A stretch of DNA of 64,000 nt, from positions 648,424-712,423 of the forward strand of contig CBDFNK010000023.1 in the NCBI GenBank assembly GCA_965250205.1, written 5' to 3'. Of this stretch, positions 1-7,818 are shown piece after piece. The position numbers were made by a program, and so were the translations under genes. Within the stretch, counting starts at the first letter, position 1. Every line of letters starts with the position of its first letter. This stretch comes from JAHZKN01 sp965250205 (GTDB taxonomy: Bacteria; Pseudomonadota; Alphaproteobacteria; Rhizobiales; Hyphomicrobiaceae). The notes below the pieces were generated by a model. The model was not told the origin of the DNA. It ran no database searches and worked only from the letters and a program-made list of their open reading frames with translations.

Positions 1-2
1 CC

Positions 3-68
3 GAGCCCCTACCAGAGGCCGGTCCCCTATCAGAGGCAGGACACCTGCCAAATGTAGGAGACGCTTAA
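3..68 (+). CDS. C-terminal end of an upstream gene (murB expected), partial
   Basis: This frame is open from the window edge and ends in a TAA (66-68) that shares its last base with the ATG of ddlB, the tight stop-start overlap typical of the dcw cluster. The visible tail is rich in Pro, Glu and Gly and contains an imperfect internal repeat (EPLPEAG then PLSEAG). In related genomes murB lies directly upstream of ddlB, so murB is the best guess, but these 21 residues carry no MurB motif. A second frame is also open here, so the call rests on context. Confidence 0.35.
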   Translation, partial: EPLPEAGPLSEAGHLPNVGDA

Positions 69-1042
69 TGGCTGATCACCTTTGCGAGCCACCCGCACGC
101 ACGTTTAAACATGTCGCTGTTTTGATGGGCGGCTGGTCATTCGAACGCGAAATCAGCTTGAAATCTGGAACTGCGGTTGCCAAAGCCCTTGAGGGTGAAG
201 GCTACCAAGTTACGACCGTCGATGTCGATCGCGATATAGCACTGCGCCTGAAAGAACTGGCGCCTGATGTTTGTTTCAATGGGCTGCATGGTCCCATTGG
301 CGAAGATGGCTCCATTCAAGGTGTTTTGGAATGTGTTGGCATTCCTTACACGCACTCTGGTGTCGGCCCCTCAGCCGTTGCCATGCACAAAGCACACGCC
401 AAAACAATCATGGCGGCAGCCGGTGTTCCTGTCGCCGATGCCAAGCTTTGTCGTCGCCAAGACGCAAGCCGCGCCCACGTCTTAACGCCACCTTATGTGG
501 TCAAGCCAGTTGCAGATGGCTCAAGTTTTGGTGTCGTCGTTGTTGGGCCAGATGCAGCTACACCACCCAATGAGATTGCAACGGGTGGTGCGCCCGATGA
601 TGTGGTGATGGTCGAGCAATTCATCCCAGGGCGGGAATTGACGTGCGCGGTGATTGGCGACTTTGTTTCTGATGTGACTGAAATTTTGCCTACTGAGGAG
701 CGTCCCTTCTACGATTTTGAAGCAAAGTACGCTTCTGGGGGGTCTAGACACGTCGTTGGGGCCGATCTTTTACCAGATATTTACCAAAACGTTAGGGAAT
801 ACACCCTTAACGCCCATCAAGCTTTGGGCTGTCGCGGGGTTACCCGGGCAGACTTTCGGTTTGATGACACAAACGGTGCCGGTGGTGCCGTCATATGTCT
901 GGAAGTGAATACGCAACCAGGCATGACGGAAACCTCTTTGGTGCCGGAATTGGCGGCGCACGCGGGCTGGTCATTTGGCGAGCTGGTGCGTTGGATGGTT
1001 GAGGATGCGAGTTGCGACAGGTCAATAGAAAGACTGACATAA
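68..1042 (+). CDS. ddlB: D-alanine--D-alanine ligase
   Basis: ATP-dependent ligation of two D-alanines to give the dipeptide used by MurF for peptidoglycan precursors; cytoplasmic. The 324 residues show the family's ATP-grasp layout: GGWSFEREISLKSG at about 21-34, LHGPIGEDG near 73-81, the ATP-binding KPVADGSSFGV near 146-156, and the metal/substrate signature EVNTQPGMTETSLVP near the C-terminus. Length is normal. AGGAG at 56-60 lies 7 nt before the ATG and supports this start. First complete gene of a ddlB-ftsQ-ftsA-ftsZ run, with ftsQ beginning at the end of the gene. Confidence 0.96.
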   Translation: MADHLCEPPARTFKHVAVLMGGWSFEREISLKSGTAVAKALEGEGYQVTTVDVDRDIALRLKELAPDVCFNGLHGPIGEDGSIQGVLECVGIPYTHSGVGPSAVAMHKAHAKTIMAAAGVPVADAKLCRRQDASRAHVLTPPYVVKPVADGSSFGVVVVGPDAATPPNEIATGGAPDDVVMVEQFIPGRELTCAVIGDFVSDVTEILPTEERPFYDFEAKYASGGSRHVVGADLLPDIYQNVREYTLNAHQALGCRGVTRADFRFDDTNGAGGAVICLEVNTQPGMTETSLVPELAAHAGWSFGELVRWMVEDASCDRSIERLT

Positions 1043-1053
1043 CACCTGCCGGG

Positions 1054-1959
1054 ATGGCGAGATCCCCGCACACTTATGCTGTTGATCACCTGGCACCGGA
1101 AACAGCACCGTATCTCACCGAAGATTATTTTGAAGCCCGAGATCGACGTCGCACTGCTGGCCGTAAGCTGAGTTGGCGCCAAAAGACGCTGCGCCGCTTG
1201 GCGATAGTGGGTTCTGCAGCGCTGGCAGGAATTGTTACATTTGCAATTCTCACAGATGGCGGTTCGCGGCTGGCAACACCCAAAGCGTTACACGGCGATC
1301 TTGAACGTTTGGCAATAGCGACAGGCTTTGGCATCGATCAGGTTGCGCTATCAGGGCATCGCTATACACTCGAAGACGACATCTTTGATGCGCTTGATCT
1401 CCCGAACATGCACTCGTTTTTGAGCTTTGAACCTTCACTGCTGCGTGAGCGTTTACAACGTTTGCCGTGGATTAAAACCGTTGAAGCTTCGCGCATCTAT
1501 CCGAGCCAATTGAAAATTCACGTTACTGAGCGTACACCAGCGGCTGTTTGGCAGCGTGGAGGTCAGGACTATTTGATTGACGAGGGTGGCCGTGTGTTGT
1601 CCGCGGTCGAGCCAGGTGTCCTCGATCACCTGCCGCGCTTGAGGGGTGAGGGTGCGCCAGGCCATGTCGGGCAATTGTTCGCTCTCATGCAGCGCTTTCC
1701 AGACATTGCTGCTTTTGTCACGGTTTCAGAACGCGTCGGCGAGCGGCGGTGGACGATGAAACTCGTTGGAGGTGGCGCGCTGCACTTGCCAGCCGGCCAG
1801 GAAGCCAGCGCCCTTGAAGCGTTCCTCGCCCATGACACGGCACTCGATATTGTTCAAAGCGGCAACAGCATCATTGATTTGCGTGCGGTTGAGCGCATCT
1901 CCATCAGACCCATGGTCCCGGCAACGCGTATCAGCGCCCGCGACCAGGATATGAGCTGA
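1054..1959 (+). CDS. ftsQ: Cell division protein FtsQ
   Basis: Bitopic inner-membrane divisome protein that links early (FtsA/FtsZ) and late (FtsL/B/W/I) components. A cytoplasmic N-terminal stretch is followed by one membrane segment (around AIVGSAALAGIVTFAIL), then a POTRA domain (start near IDQVALSGHRYTLEDDIF) and the FtsQ beta domain containing WIKTVEASRIYPSQLKI and a DEGGRVL element. I place the start at the ATG at 1054, after the ddlB stop; the frame is open back to a TTG at 1012, which would overlap ddlB by 31 nt. ftsA follows 14 nt downstream. Confidence 0.93.
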   Translation: MARSPHTYAVDHLAPETAPYLTEDYFEARDRRRTAGRKLSWRQKTLRRLAIVGSAALAGIVTFAILTDGGSRLATPKALHGDLERLAIATGFGIDQVALSGHRYTLEDDIFDALDLPNMHSFLSFEPSLLRERLQRLPWIKTVEASRIYPSQLKIHVTERTPAAVWQRGGQDYLIDEGGRVLSAVEPGVLDHLPRLRGEGAPGHVGQLFALMQRFPDIAAFVTVSERVGERRWTMKLVGGGALHLPAGQEASALEAFLAHDTALDIVQSGNSIIDLRAVERISIRPMVPATRISARDQDMS

Positions 1960-1973
1960 GGGAGACAGAGGCC

Positions 1974-3257
1974 ATGACAAATCCCCATTGGAGAAAGGTT
2001 GGCGGCTATCGCATTGTCGGCGTGCTCGATATCGGCTCCGTTAAAACAACCTGCCTCATTGCAGCGATTGGCCCGTGGACGAGTGAACGCAGTGGCGGCC
2101 AAGATCGGATGCGCGTTGTGGGCGTTGCCCAGCAACGCTCACATGGGGTAACAGCAGGCGTCATCACAGACTTGGATCGCGCCGAGCAGGTGACGCGGGC
2201 AACGATAGCCCAGGCCGAAGCCATGGCAGGCGTAACACTGGATGACATTGCAGTATCCGTTTCGTGTGGCCAGTTGGTGTCGCAAAATTTTCGGGCCAGC
2301 GCCGATGTTGCCTCTGGCATCGTTGATGATGATGACCTTGCGCGATTGCACGGCGCTGGACGGGGCTATGCCAAACAGGAAGGACGTAGCCTGATCCATC
2401 TCAATCATCGCGGTTATCGCATTGATGGTTCTGAGTCCATTGTTGACCCGCGCGGTATGGCCGCCAAGCGGATCATGGCAGATTGGCACGCCGTAACGGC
2501 AGATGATGCACCAATACAAAACCTGCTTTTGATGATTGAACGTTGCTACCTGCGCGTCAGCCATATGTTTGCAGCGCCTTATGCAAGTGGACTTGCTACA
2601 ACAACTGAAGAAGAGCGCCAATTGGGGATCACCTGCATTGATCTCGGAGGCGGCACTACAACTCTGTCGGTGTTCTCAGATGGCGCGTTCTTGTTCACAG
2701 ACTCTTTGGCGATGGGTGCAAACCACATCACCTTCGATATCGCCCGCGCATTGCAGACGCCGCTTGCGGAAGCTGAGCGAATCAAGGCGCTCTATGGGTC
2801 TGTAATCAGTGCGCAATCCGATGAACACGAGACGTTTTCCTATCCGCTGGTGGGCGGGGAGGATGGTGATGTGAACCAAACGACGAAGGCGCAACTTTCG
2901 GAAATCATTCGGCAACGTTTTGAAGGACTTGCCAAGCGTATCGACACGCGTGTCAGCGAAGCGGGCGTTCGTCCATATGCGGGGGATCAGATTGTCATCA
3001 CCGGCGGCGGGAGCCAGCTGGTGGGTGCGGGCACTTATTTGTCTCAAGTGCTCGGCAGGCGGGTACGCATTGCAAACCCGGTTGCACTTTCAGGTTTGCC
3101 CCAGGTCATGACCTCGCCAGCGTTCGCGACTGTGGTTGGTTTGTTGGAAGCCCGCGCTTCCGATTTGCACTCAAGTGCAACAGCGCGTCGTCCAAAAGTG
3201 CGCAGTTCAAAAAGTTATATCGATCGCGTTGGATCTTGGTTGAAGCAAGGGTTCTAG
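1974..3257 (+). CDS. ftsA: Cell division protein FtsA
   Basis: Actin-like ATPase that tethers FtsZ filaments to the inner membrane and recruits later divisome proteins. The 427 residues contain the phosphate-1 loop GVLDIGSVKTTCLIA near residue 15, the SHS2 subdomain, the phosphate-2 loop CIDLGGGTTTLSVF near 223, the adenosine-loop ITGGGSQLVG near 343, and a C-terminal amphipathic helix (SYIDRVGSWLKQGF) that is the usual membrane anchor. GAGGGAGA 8-15 nt upstream of the ATG is a good ribosome site. It sits between ftsQ and ftsZ as usual. Confidence 0.96.
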   Translation: MTNPHWRKVGGYRIVGVLDIGSVKTTCLIAAIGPWTSERSGGQDRMRVVGVAQQRSHGVTAGVITDLDRAEQVTRATIAQAEAMAGVTLDDIAVSVSCGQLVSQNFRASADVASGIVDDDDLARLHGAGRGYAKQEGRSLIHLNHRGYRIDGSESIVDPRGMAAKRIMADWHAVTADDAPIQNLLLMIERCYLRVSHMFAAPYASGLATTTEEERQLGITCIDLGGGTTTLSVFSDGAFLFTDSLAMGANHITFDIARALQTPLAEAERIKALYGSVISAQSDEHETFSYPLVGGEDGDVNQTTKAQLSEIIRQRFEGLAKRIDTRVSEAGVRPYAGDQIVITGGGSQLVGAGTYLSQVLGRRVRIANPVALSGLPQVMTSPAFATVVGLLEARASDLHSSATARRPKVRSSKSYIDRVGSWLKQGF

Positions 3258-3370
3258 TGTGTGGCCAAAGAATTCAGTGCGTTGCGTGACGTCAGGATTG
3301 AAACACTAACTTATGCCAACGAGGCAGGCGCTGGGCGCTGTCAGACCTCACAAACTGGCAAGAGGACATC

Positions 3371-4879
3371 ATGAGCATTAAGTTGCAATTGCCGGAAATC
3401 ACCGACCTAAGGCCCCGCCTGGTGGTGATTGGTGTTGGCGGCGCAGGCTGCAATGCCATCAACAATATGATCGCGGCTGGTTTGACCGGCGTTGAATTTG
3501 TTGTTGCCAATACCGACGCGCAAGCACTTGCAGCCTCGAGTGCAGAACACCGCTTGCAATTAGGCGCTGAGCTTACAGAAGGCCTTGGTGCTGGTTCTAA
3601 ACCGGAGATTGGCAAAGCAGCAGCAGAAGAAGCAATTGAAGATGTTCGGGCCCAGGTTTCTGGCGCGCATATGGTGTTTATCGCTGCAGGTATGGGCGGC
3701 GGTACGGGCACAGGTGCAGCCGCGACCATTGCTAAGGTGGCACGTGAGATGGGTATTCTCACCGTTGGTGTCGTCACAAAACCATTTCAGTTTGAAGGCG
3801 CGCGCCGGATGCGCATTGCTGAAGCAGGCATTTCTGAACTGAAATGCAATGTCGACACCCTGATCGTTATTCCAAATCAAAATCTGTTCCGCCTAGCCAA
3901 TGAGAAAACGACGTTCTCAGAGGCTTTTGTTCTCGCCGACCAAGTGCTCTATTCCGGCGTTGCTTGCATTGTTGACTTGATCATCAAGGAAGGCCTGATC
4001 AACCTAGATTTTGCAGACGTTCGAACCGTGATCAGCGGTATGGGCTCTGCCATGATGGGCACAGGCGAAGCCGAAGGCGAGCGCCGAGCTATTGTTGCTG
4101 CCGAGGAAGCCATTGCCAATCCGCTTTTGGACGATGTTTCACTCAAGGGCGCGCGCGGCTTGTTGTTATCGATTACGGGTGGTTCCGATCTGACGCTTTA
4201 CGAAGTTGACGAAGCTGCTAGCCGTGTTCGCCAAGAAGTTGATCCTGAAGCCAACATTATTGTCGGGGCAACGTTTGACGAAACCCTTGGCGATCGTGTC
4301 AGGGTATCGATCGTTGCCTCTGGAATGAAAAAGGTGGTTGGCAGTGACAATCAAACTGATTGGATGACGCCACCGCCCATCTCGGCCCCTGAAGCGCCAG
4401 CGCAATCAAGTGGTGCACCAGCAGCATTTTCTCCGCAGGGTGGAAGTGAAGCACAGTTTTTTGAACCGACCCCAACCAGCCAACCGTCTGGTAGCGCAGA
4501 GAATGTGCAGCAGCGCTTGTCTGAGGCGTTGCAGGGTGAGCCAAGCCGCGATGCACCGCCGATACCCATCACGCGTTATGGCGGTGACCGGGACTTGGGT
4601 GGGCAACACCCCGCACCAACCGCAACCGATGCCAGTACGACATGGGGCGAAGTTGGCGATGTGACAATCGAAGATGGTTTGCTGCCCCATCCGCGGTCGC
4701 AATCATCAACACCGCATTATGATGCGCCTGCAACGCCAGGCTATGGTGAGCCGCAAGGTTTTCAGCCGGAGATGGCTGAGCAAATTCCGCGTGCCGGTCG
4801 GCGTATGCCGAACGTCGAGGATTTTCCACCCCACGCCCAAATGGAATATCACCACAAGCAGGTTGCCGGGCAGGGCTAA
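3371..4879 (+). CDS. ftsZ: Cell division protein FtsZ (C-terminal tail displaced by a frameshift)
   Basis: Tubulin-like GTPase that forms the Z ring. The GTPase core is intact: GVGGAGCNAINNM at 21-33, tubulin signature GGGTGTGAA at 109-117, and the T7 loop around NLDFADV. A long Pro/Gln/Ser-rich linker typical of alphaproteobacterial FtsZ follows. The reading frame ends at 4879 in HHKQVAGQG with no C-terminal conserved peptide. That peptide is present in the next frame (4876-5150), so one extra base in the GGG at 4873-4875 separates core and tail. The restored protein would be about 590 residues, normal for the group. Either an assembly indel or a real truncation; the core assignment is certain. 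Confidence 0.95.
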   Translation: MSIKLQLPEITDLRPRLVVIGVGGAGCNAINNMIAAGLTGVEFVVANTDAQALAASSAEHRLQLGAELTEGLGAGSKPEIGKAAAEEAIEDVRAQVSGAHMVFIAAGMGGGTGTGAAATIAKVAREMGILTVGVVTKPFQFEGARRMRIAEAGISELKCNVDTLIVIPNQNLFRLANEKTTFSEAFVLADQVLYSGVACIVDLIIKEGLINLDFADVRTVISGMGSAMMGTGEAEGERRAIVAAEEAIANPLLDDVSLKGARGLLLSITGGSDLTLYEVDEAASRVRQEVDPEANIIVGATFDETLGDRVRVSIVASGMKKVVGSDNQTDWMTPPPISAPEAPAQSSGAPAAFSPQGGSEAQFFEPTPTSQPSGSAENVQQRLSEALQGEPSRDAPPIPITRYGGDRDLGGQHPAPTATDASTTWGEVGDVTIEDGLLPHPRSQSSTPHYDAPATPGYGEPQGFQPEMAEQIPRAGRRMPNVEDFPPHAQMEYHHKQVAGQG

Positions 4880-5150
4880 TTCAGGTGCCAGCATTGGCGA
4901 TCCTTTCGCTGAAGAGGCACCGCGCAAAAGAACGTTGCTGGATCGCCTAACAGGACGTGCAAGACTTATGGGTGATTCGGTTGTGGATAACCCAAATTCG
5001 GAATCGGCTCCGCGATCAAGTTCTGAATTGGATCAAAACGATTCTGCTGAACAGCGTATTGAACAGGCCTATGATGGCTCTGAAGATAACCCTCAAGAAC
5101 ACCATCAAGATGCTGACTTGCCAATGTTTTTTGGTCGGATTGCAAAGTAG
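4876..5150 (+). other. Displaced C-terminal part of ftsZ including its conserved tail peptide
   Basis: In the frame one base ahead of ftsZ, the DNA continues the linker (ANSGASIGDPFAEEAPRKR, then a basic LLDRLTGRARLMG stretch, then acidic Gln/Glu-rich sequence) and ends in DADLPMFFGRIAK. Rhizobial FtsZ proteins carry the same layout: a basic 'LxxRLTG' patch, an acidic stretch, then a terminal D-x-IPAFLRR-like peptide that binds FtsA, ZipA-type anchors and other partners. Deleting one G at 4873-4875 joins the two frames exactly. No plausible start codon or ribosome site makes this an independent gene. Confidence 0.8.
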
Positions 5151-5440
5151 AAAACACGTTGACCGGGACTGTTTCCCGATCAATCTGAAGTCAAATGCAA
5201 GACAAGTAACACTTGGTAAGAAACCGTGATTTGTCGTAGCCCATACACCCAGGTATCGTTTGTTTATTCGAGACCGTGTTCGAATTACCTCAGATGGTTT
5301 TATTGCTCCCGAGGGGGGTGGCAATGAGACTGACACGTAACAGAATTACTGAGGCTTTGAATGACGGTTATGGGGGTGGCAGTCTGCAGATCTTAGGCGA
5401 TCTTGGGCATGGCCATTTAGGGACCGAGGGACGGCGCAAA

Positions 5441-6391
5441 ATGTCGAATCGCTTTATCGGCGCACGGCAGACCACTTTAGCTCAAGAAATTGAACTGAGG
5501 GGTACGGGGGTACATAGTGGAGCTCCAGTTTCAGTTCTTCTGCATCCAGCAGAACCTGACACTGGGCTCCGTTTTTATGTCACCAAACGTGGATCCATCA
5601 TTGCTGATATTCTAGCTGAGGTGAGCCAGGTCAAAAATCTGACGTTGTGCACGGTAATCGGTGATGATGCTGGTGTGACGGTGTCAACCGTCGAGCATCT
5701 GTTGGCCGCCTTGCGTGGCCTGTCTGTCGATAACTGCATCGTTGAGATCGACAGCAAAGAAGTTCCCATCATGGATGGCAGCTCGGCTGCCTTTGTCGAA
5801 GCGATTGACGAAGTTGGCATCCGCCAGCTCGACGCGCCTCGTAAGTTTATCAAGGTTCTGAAACCGATCCGTGTCCAGGAAGGCGATTGCTGGGGCGAGT
5901 TGACCCCGCATTCAGGTTTCCATCTCGACGTTGAGATTGATTTCCCATGTGACGTGATTGGTAAGCAGCGTTTGGCGTTCGAAATGAACCCCGCGATTTT
6001 CCGTCATGAACTGTCCCGCGCTCGCACGTTCGGCTTTATGAGCGACGTTGAGCGGCTGTGGAAAGCAGGCCTGGCACTTGGTGCAAGCCTCGAAAACACG
6101 GTTGCGATTGGCGACGATAAAGTCATGAACCAAGAAGGTCTGCGCGACCCGCTTGAGTTCGTTCGCCACAAAATGCTCGATGCAGTCGGTGATTTGAGCT
6201 TGGCTGGTCAACCACTTCTCGGTGCTTTCCGCTCGGTACGCGGTGGCCATCGGCTTAATTCGCTCGTGGTTCAGGCGCTGTTGGCTGACGCCTCGGCTTG
6301 GACCATGGTTGAAGCACCGCGGGTACGCGACGTTTCTATCATCAACCAGCCCTACGCTGTGGTTCCGGCTATGGCTGCCGCTGGCGAATAA
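5441..6391 (+). CDS. lpxC: UDP-3-O-acyl-N-acetylglucosamine deacetylase
   Basis: Zinc deacetylase catalysing the committed step of lipid A synthesis. From the ATG at 5441 (MSNRFIGARQTTL) the protein has 316 residues, the family's normal length; the open frame extends to 5276 but the extra 55 residues match nothing in LpxC. Visible signatures: the N-terminal GTGVHSG, STVEHLLAAL with the first zinc histidine, the KMLDAVGDLSLAG segment with the second His (RHKMLD) and Asp ligand, and the GGHRLN catalytic histidine. It follows ftsZ, as in many alphaproteobacteria. Confidence 0.95.
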   Translation: MSNRFIGARQTTLAQEIELRGTGVHSGAPVSVLLHPAEPDTGLRFYVTKRGSIIADILAEVSQVKNLTLCTVIGDDAGVTVSTVEHLLAALRGLSVDNCIVEIDSKEVPIMDGSSAAFVEAIDEVGIRQLDAPRKFIKVLKPIRVQEGDCWGELTPHSGFHLDVEIDFPCDVIGKQRLAFEMNPAIFRHELSRARTFGFMSDVERLWKAGLALGASLENTVAIGDDKVMNQEGLRDPLEFVRHKMLDAVGDLSLAGQPLLGAFRSVRGGHRLNSLVVQALLADASAWTMVEAPRVRDVSIINQPYAVVPAMAAAGE

Positions 6392-6761
6392 CTCCACCGA
6401 TAACCTCTTGAGAGACGATTTGAAGGCATTGCGGTTGCTTGGGAGCAAGTGTGTGGCGTTGTCCTTGCGGTGTCGGTTTTTTTTGGACAGTCGTTTACCG
6501 CCTTCGCCACCTCGCAGGCCAGCATCCACCAGCCCCAGAACAACCATATTCCGGCGCTAAACCACAGATCGACTGGGAGAATTGGCTTTTTAGCTCGAAC
6601 TGTCACACGAGGCTGGCTAGAATACCGCATCGAGTCCTCTGGTAAAGTGGCGTAAAACGCTGCGATGACAGGGCAGGACACGGCATGGATTGGGCGACAG
6701 CTTGAGACATGCAGGTCATAGAAACAGACAACGAAGTTCTTTAACGAAAACAGGCATCGGG
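6392..6761. other. Intergenic stretch between lpxC and bamD
   Basis: No recognisable gene. A GTG-started frame at 6449-6655 (+) encodes 68 residues with a hydrophobic start (VVLAVSVFFGQSFTAFA) that could pass for a signal peptide, but the rest is unlike a known family and there is no clear ribosome site. The opposite strand is also open over most of the same stretch. The bamD promoter probably lies here. Confidence 0.4.
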
Positions 6762-7637
6762 ATGGCCGGGGGATTCAAAAGACTAAAGCAAGATGTGGTG
6801 CGCTGGGCGCGCCCATTTGTGTTTGTCTTAGCAGGCCTTGCTGTAACTGCGTGCGCCTCAGCTGACATAACAACGTCGCTTAATCCAGATCCGCCAGAGA
6901 AAATTTACAACTCGGCTGACGCGCTGCTGACGGACGGCAAGTTCGACGAAGCTGCCAAGAAGTTTGAAGACCTGGATCGTTCCCATCCGTATGCACCTGA
7001 AGCACGCCGTGCGATGGTTCTTGCGGCCTATAGTTATTACAAGGCTGGCAAGTTACCTGAGGCCGTCGTCGCTGCCCAACGCTACACCAGCCTTCATCCC
7101 GGAACGAAAGATGCCCCGTTTGCGCATCACATCATTGCCTCAGCTTACTTCGATGAAATGAAGAAGCCGAACCGGGACCAGTCTTCGACCCTGAAGGCGG
7201 TGAAAGAGCTGAAAAAGCTGCGCTCGCTGTATCCTGATAGCAAATACGCCAAAACGGCGGAAAATCGAATCCGTTTGGCGGAAGATACCTTGGCTGCCTC
7301 TGAGATGGAGGTGGGGCGCTATTACCTAAAGCGCAACAATCATGTCGGGGCCATCAACCGGTTCAGGACCGTGGTGTCGAAATATCAAACAACAGCCCAC
7401 GTCGAAGAAGCGCTCATGCGATTGACGGAAAGCTACATGGCGCTGGGTGTTGTCAACGAAGCGCAAACAGCAGCTGCCGTGTTGGGGCACAACTTCCCAC
7501 AAAGCCCTTGGTACAGGGATGCTTATGCGTTGCTGCAATCAGGGGGCTTAGCGCCTCGTGAAGATGGTGGTTCATGGATATCCAAGACTTGGAAGGCCCT
7601 GCCCAGTTTCTCGCTCGGTGGCCCAAAGAACGGCTAG
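6762..7637 (+). CDS. bamD: Outer membrane protein assembly factor BamD (ComL/YfiO)
   Basis: Lipoprotein of the BAM complex that helps insert beta-barrel proteins into the outer membrane. From the ATG at 6762 the N-terminus is a type II signal with lipobox LAVTAC, so Cys becomes lipidated. Five TPR-like helical repeats follow: the first begins at IYNSADALLTDGKFDEAAKK and others include AYSYYKAGKLPEAVVAAQRY and YYLKRNNHVGAINRFRTVV. The open frame reaches back to 6690, but that start would hide the signal peptide. It lies between lpxC and ligA; recN, often found here, is absent. Confidence 0.93.
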   Translation: MAGGFKRLKQDVVRWARPFVFVLAGLAVTACASADITTSLNPDPPEKIYNSADALLTDGKFDEAAKKFEDLDRSHPYAPEARRAMVLAAYSYYKAGKLPEAVVAAQRYTSLHPGTKDAPFAHHIIASAYFDEMKKPNRDQSSTLKAVKELKKLRSLYPDSKYAKTAENRIRLAEDTLAASEMEVGRYYLKRNNHVGAINRFRTVVSKYQTTAHVEEALMRLTESYMALGVVNEAQTAAAVLGHNFPQSPWYRDAYALLQSGGLAPREDGGSWISKTWKALPSFSLGGPKNG

Positions 7638-7818
7638 CCTTTTGCCGCGCTAATTATCTATGTTTTGCAGATTAGAATTGCCGCGCCCACTTCACCCACA
7701 TGACATGACCGACTATACCAGCTTTGGCGCGCCAGTCTTTGTGCGCTGGGTTCAAAATCTTTTGCATGCCGCACCTGTCTGATCGACATGTCTCTTCCTT
7801 AGGAGTTCTTTGCCAGCC

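Noticed and set aside
1012..1053. Earlier TTG start for ftsQ overlapping ddlB
   Set aside because: An ATG at 1054 directly after the ddlB stop suits the family better; the extra 14 residues have no support.
6449..6655. GTG-started 68-residue frame with a signal-like hydrophobic start between lpxC and bamD
   Set aside because: No clear ribosome site, no family resemblance, and the opposite strand is equally open; kept only as a note in the intergenic entry.
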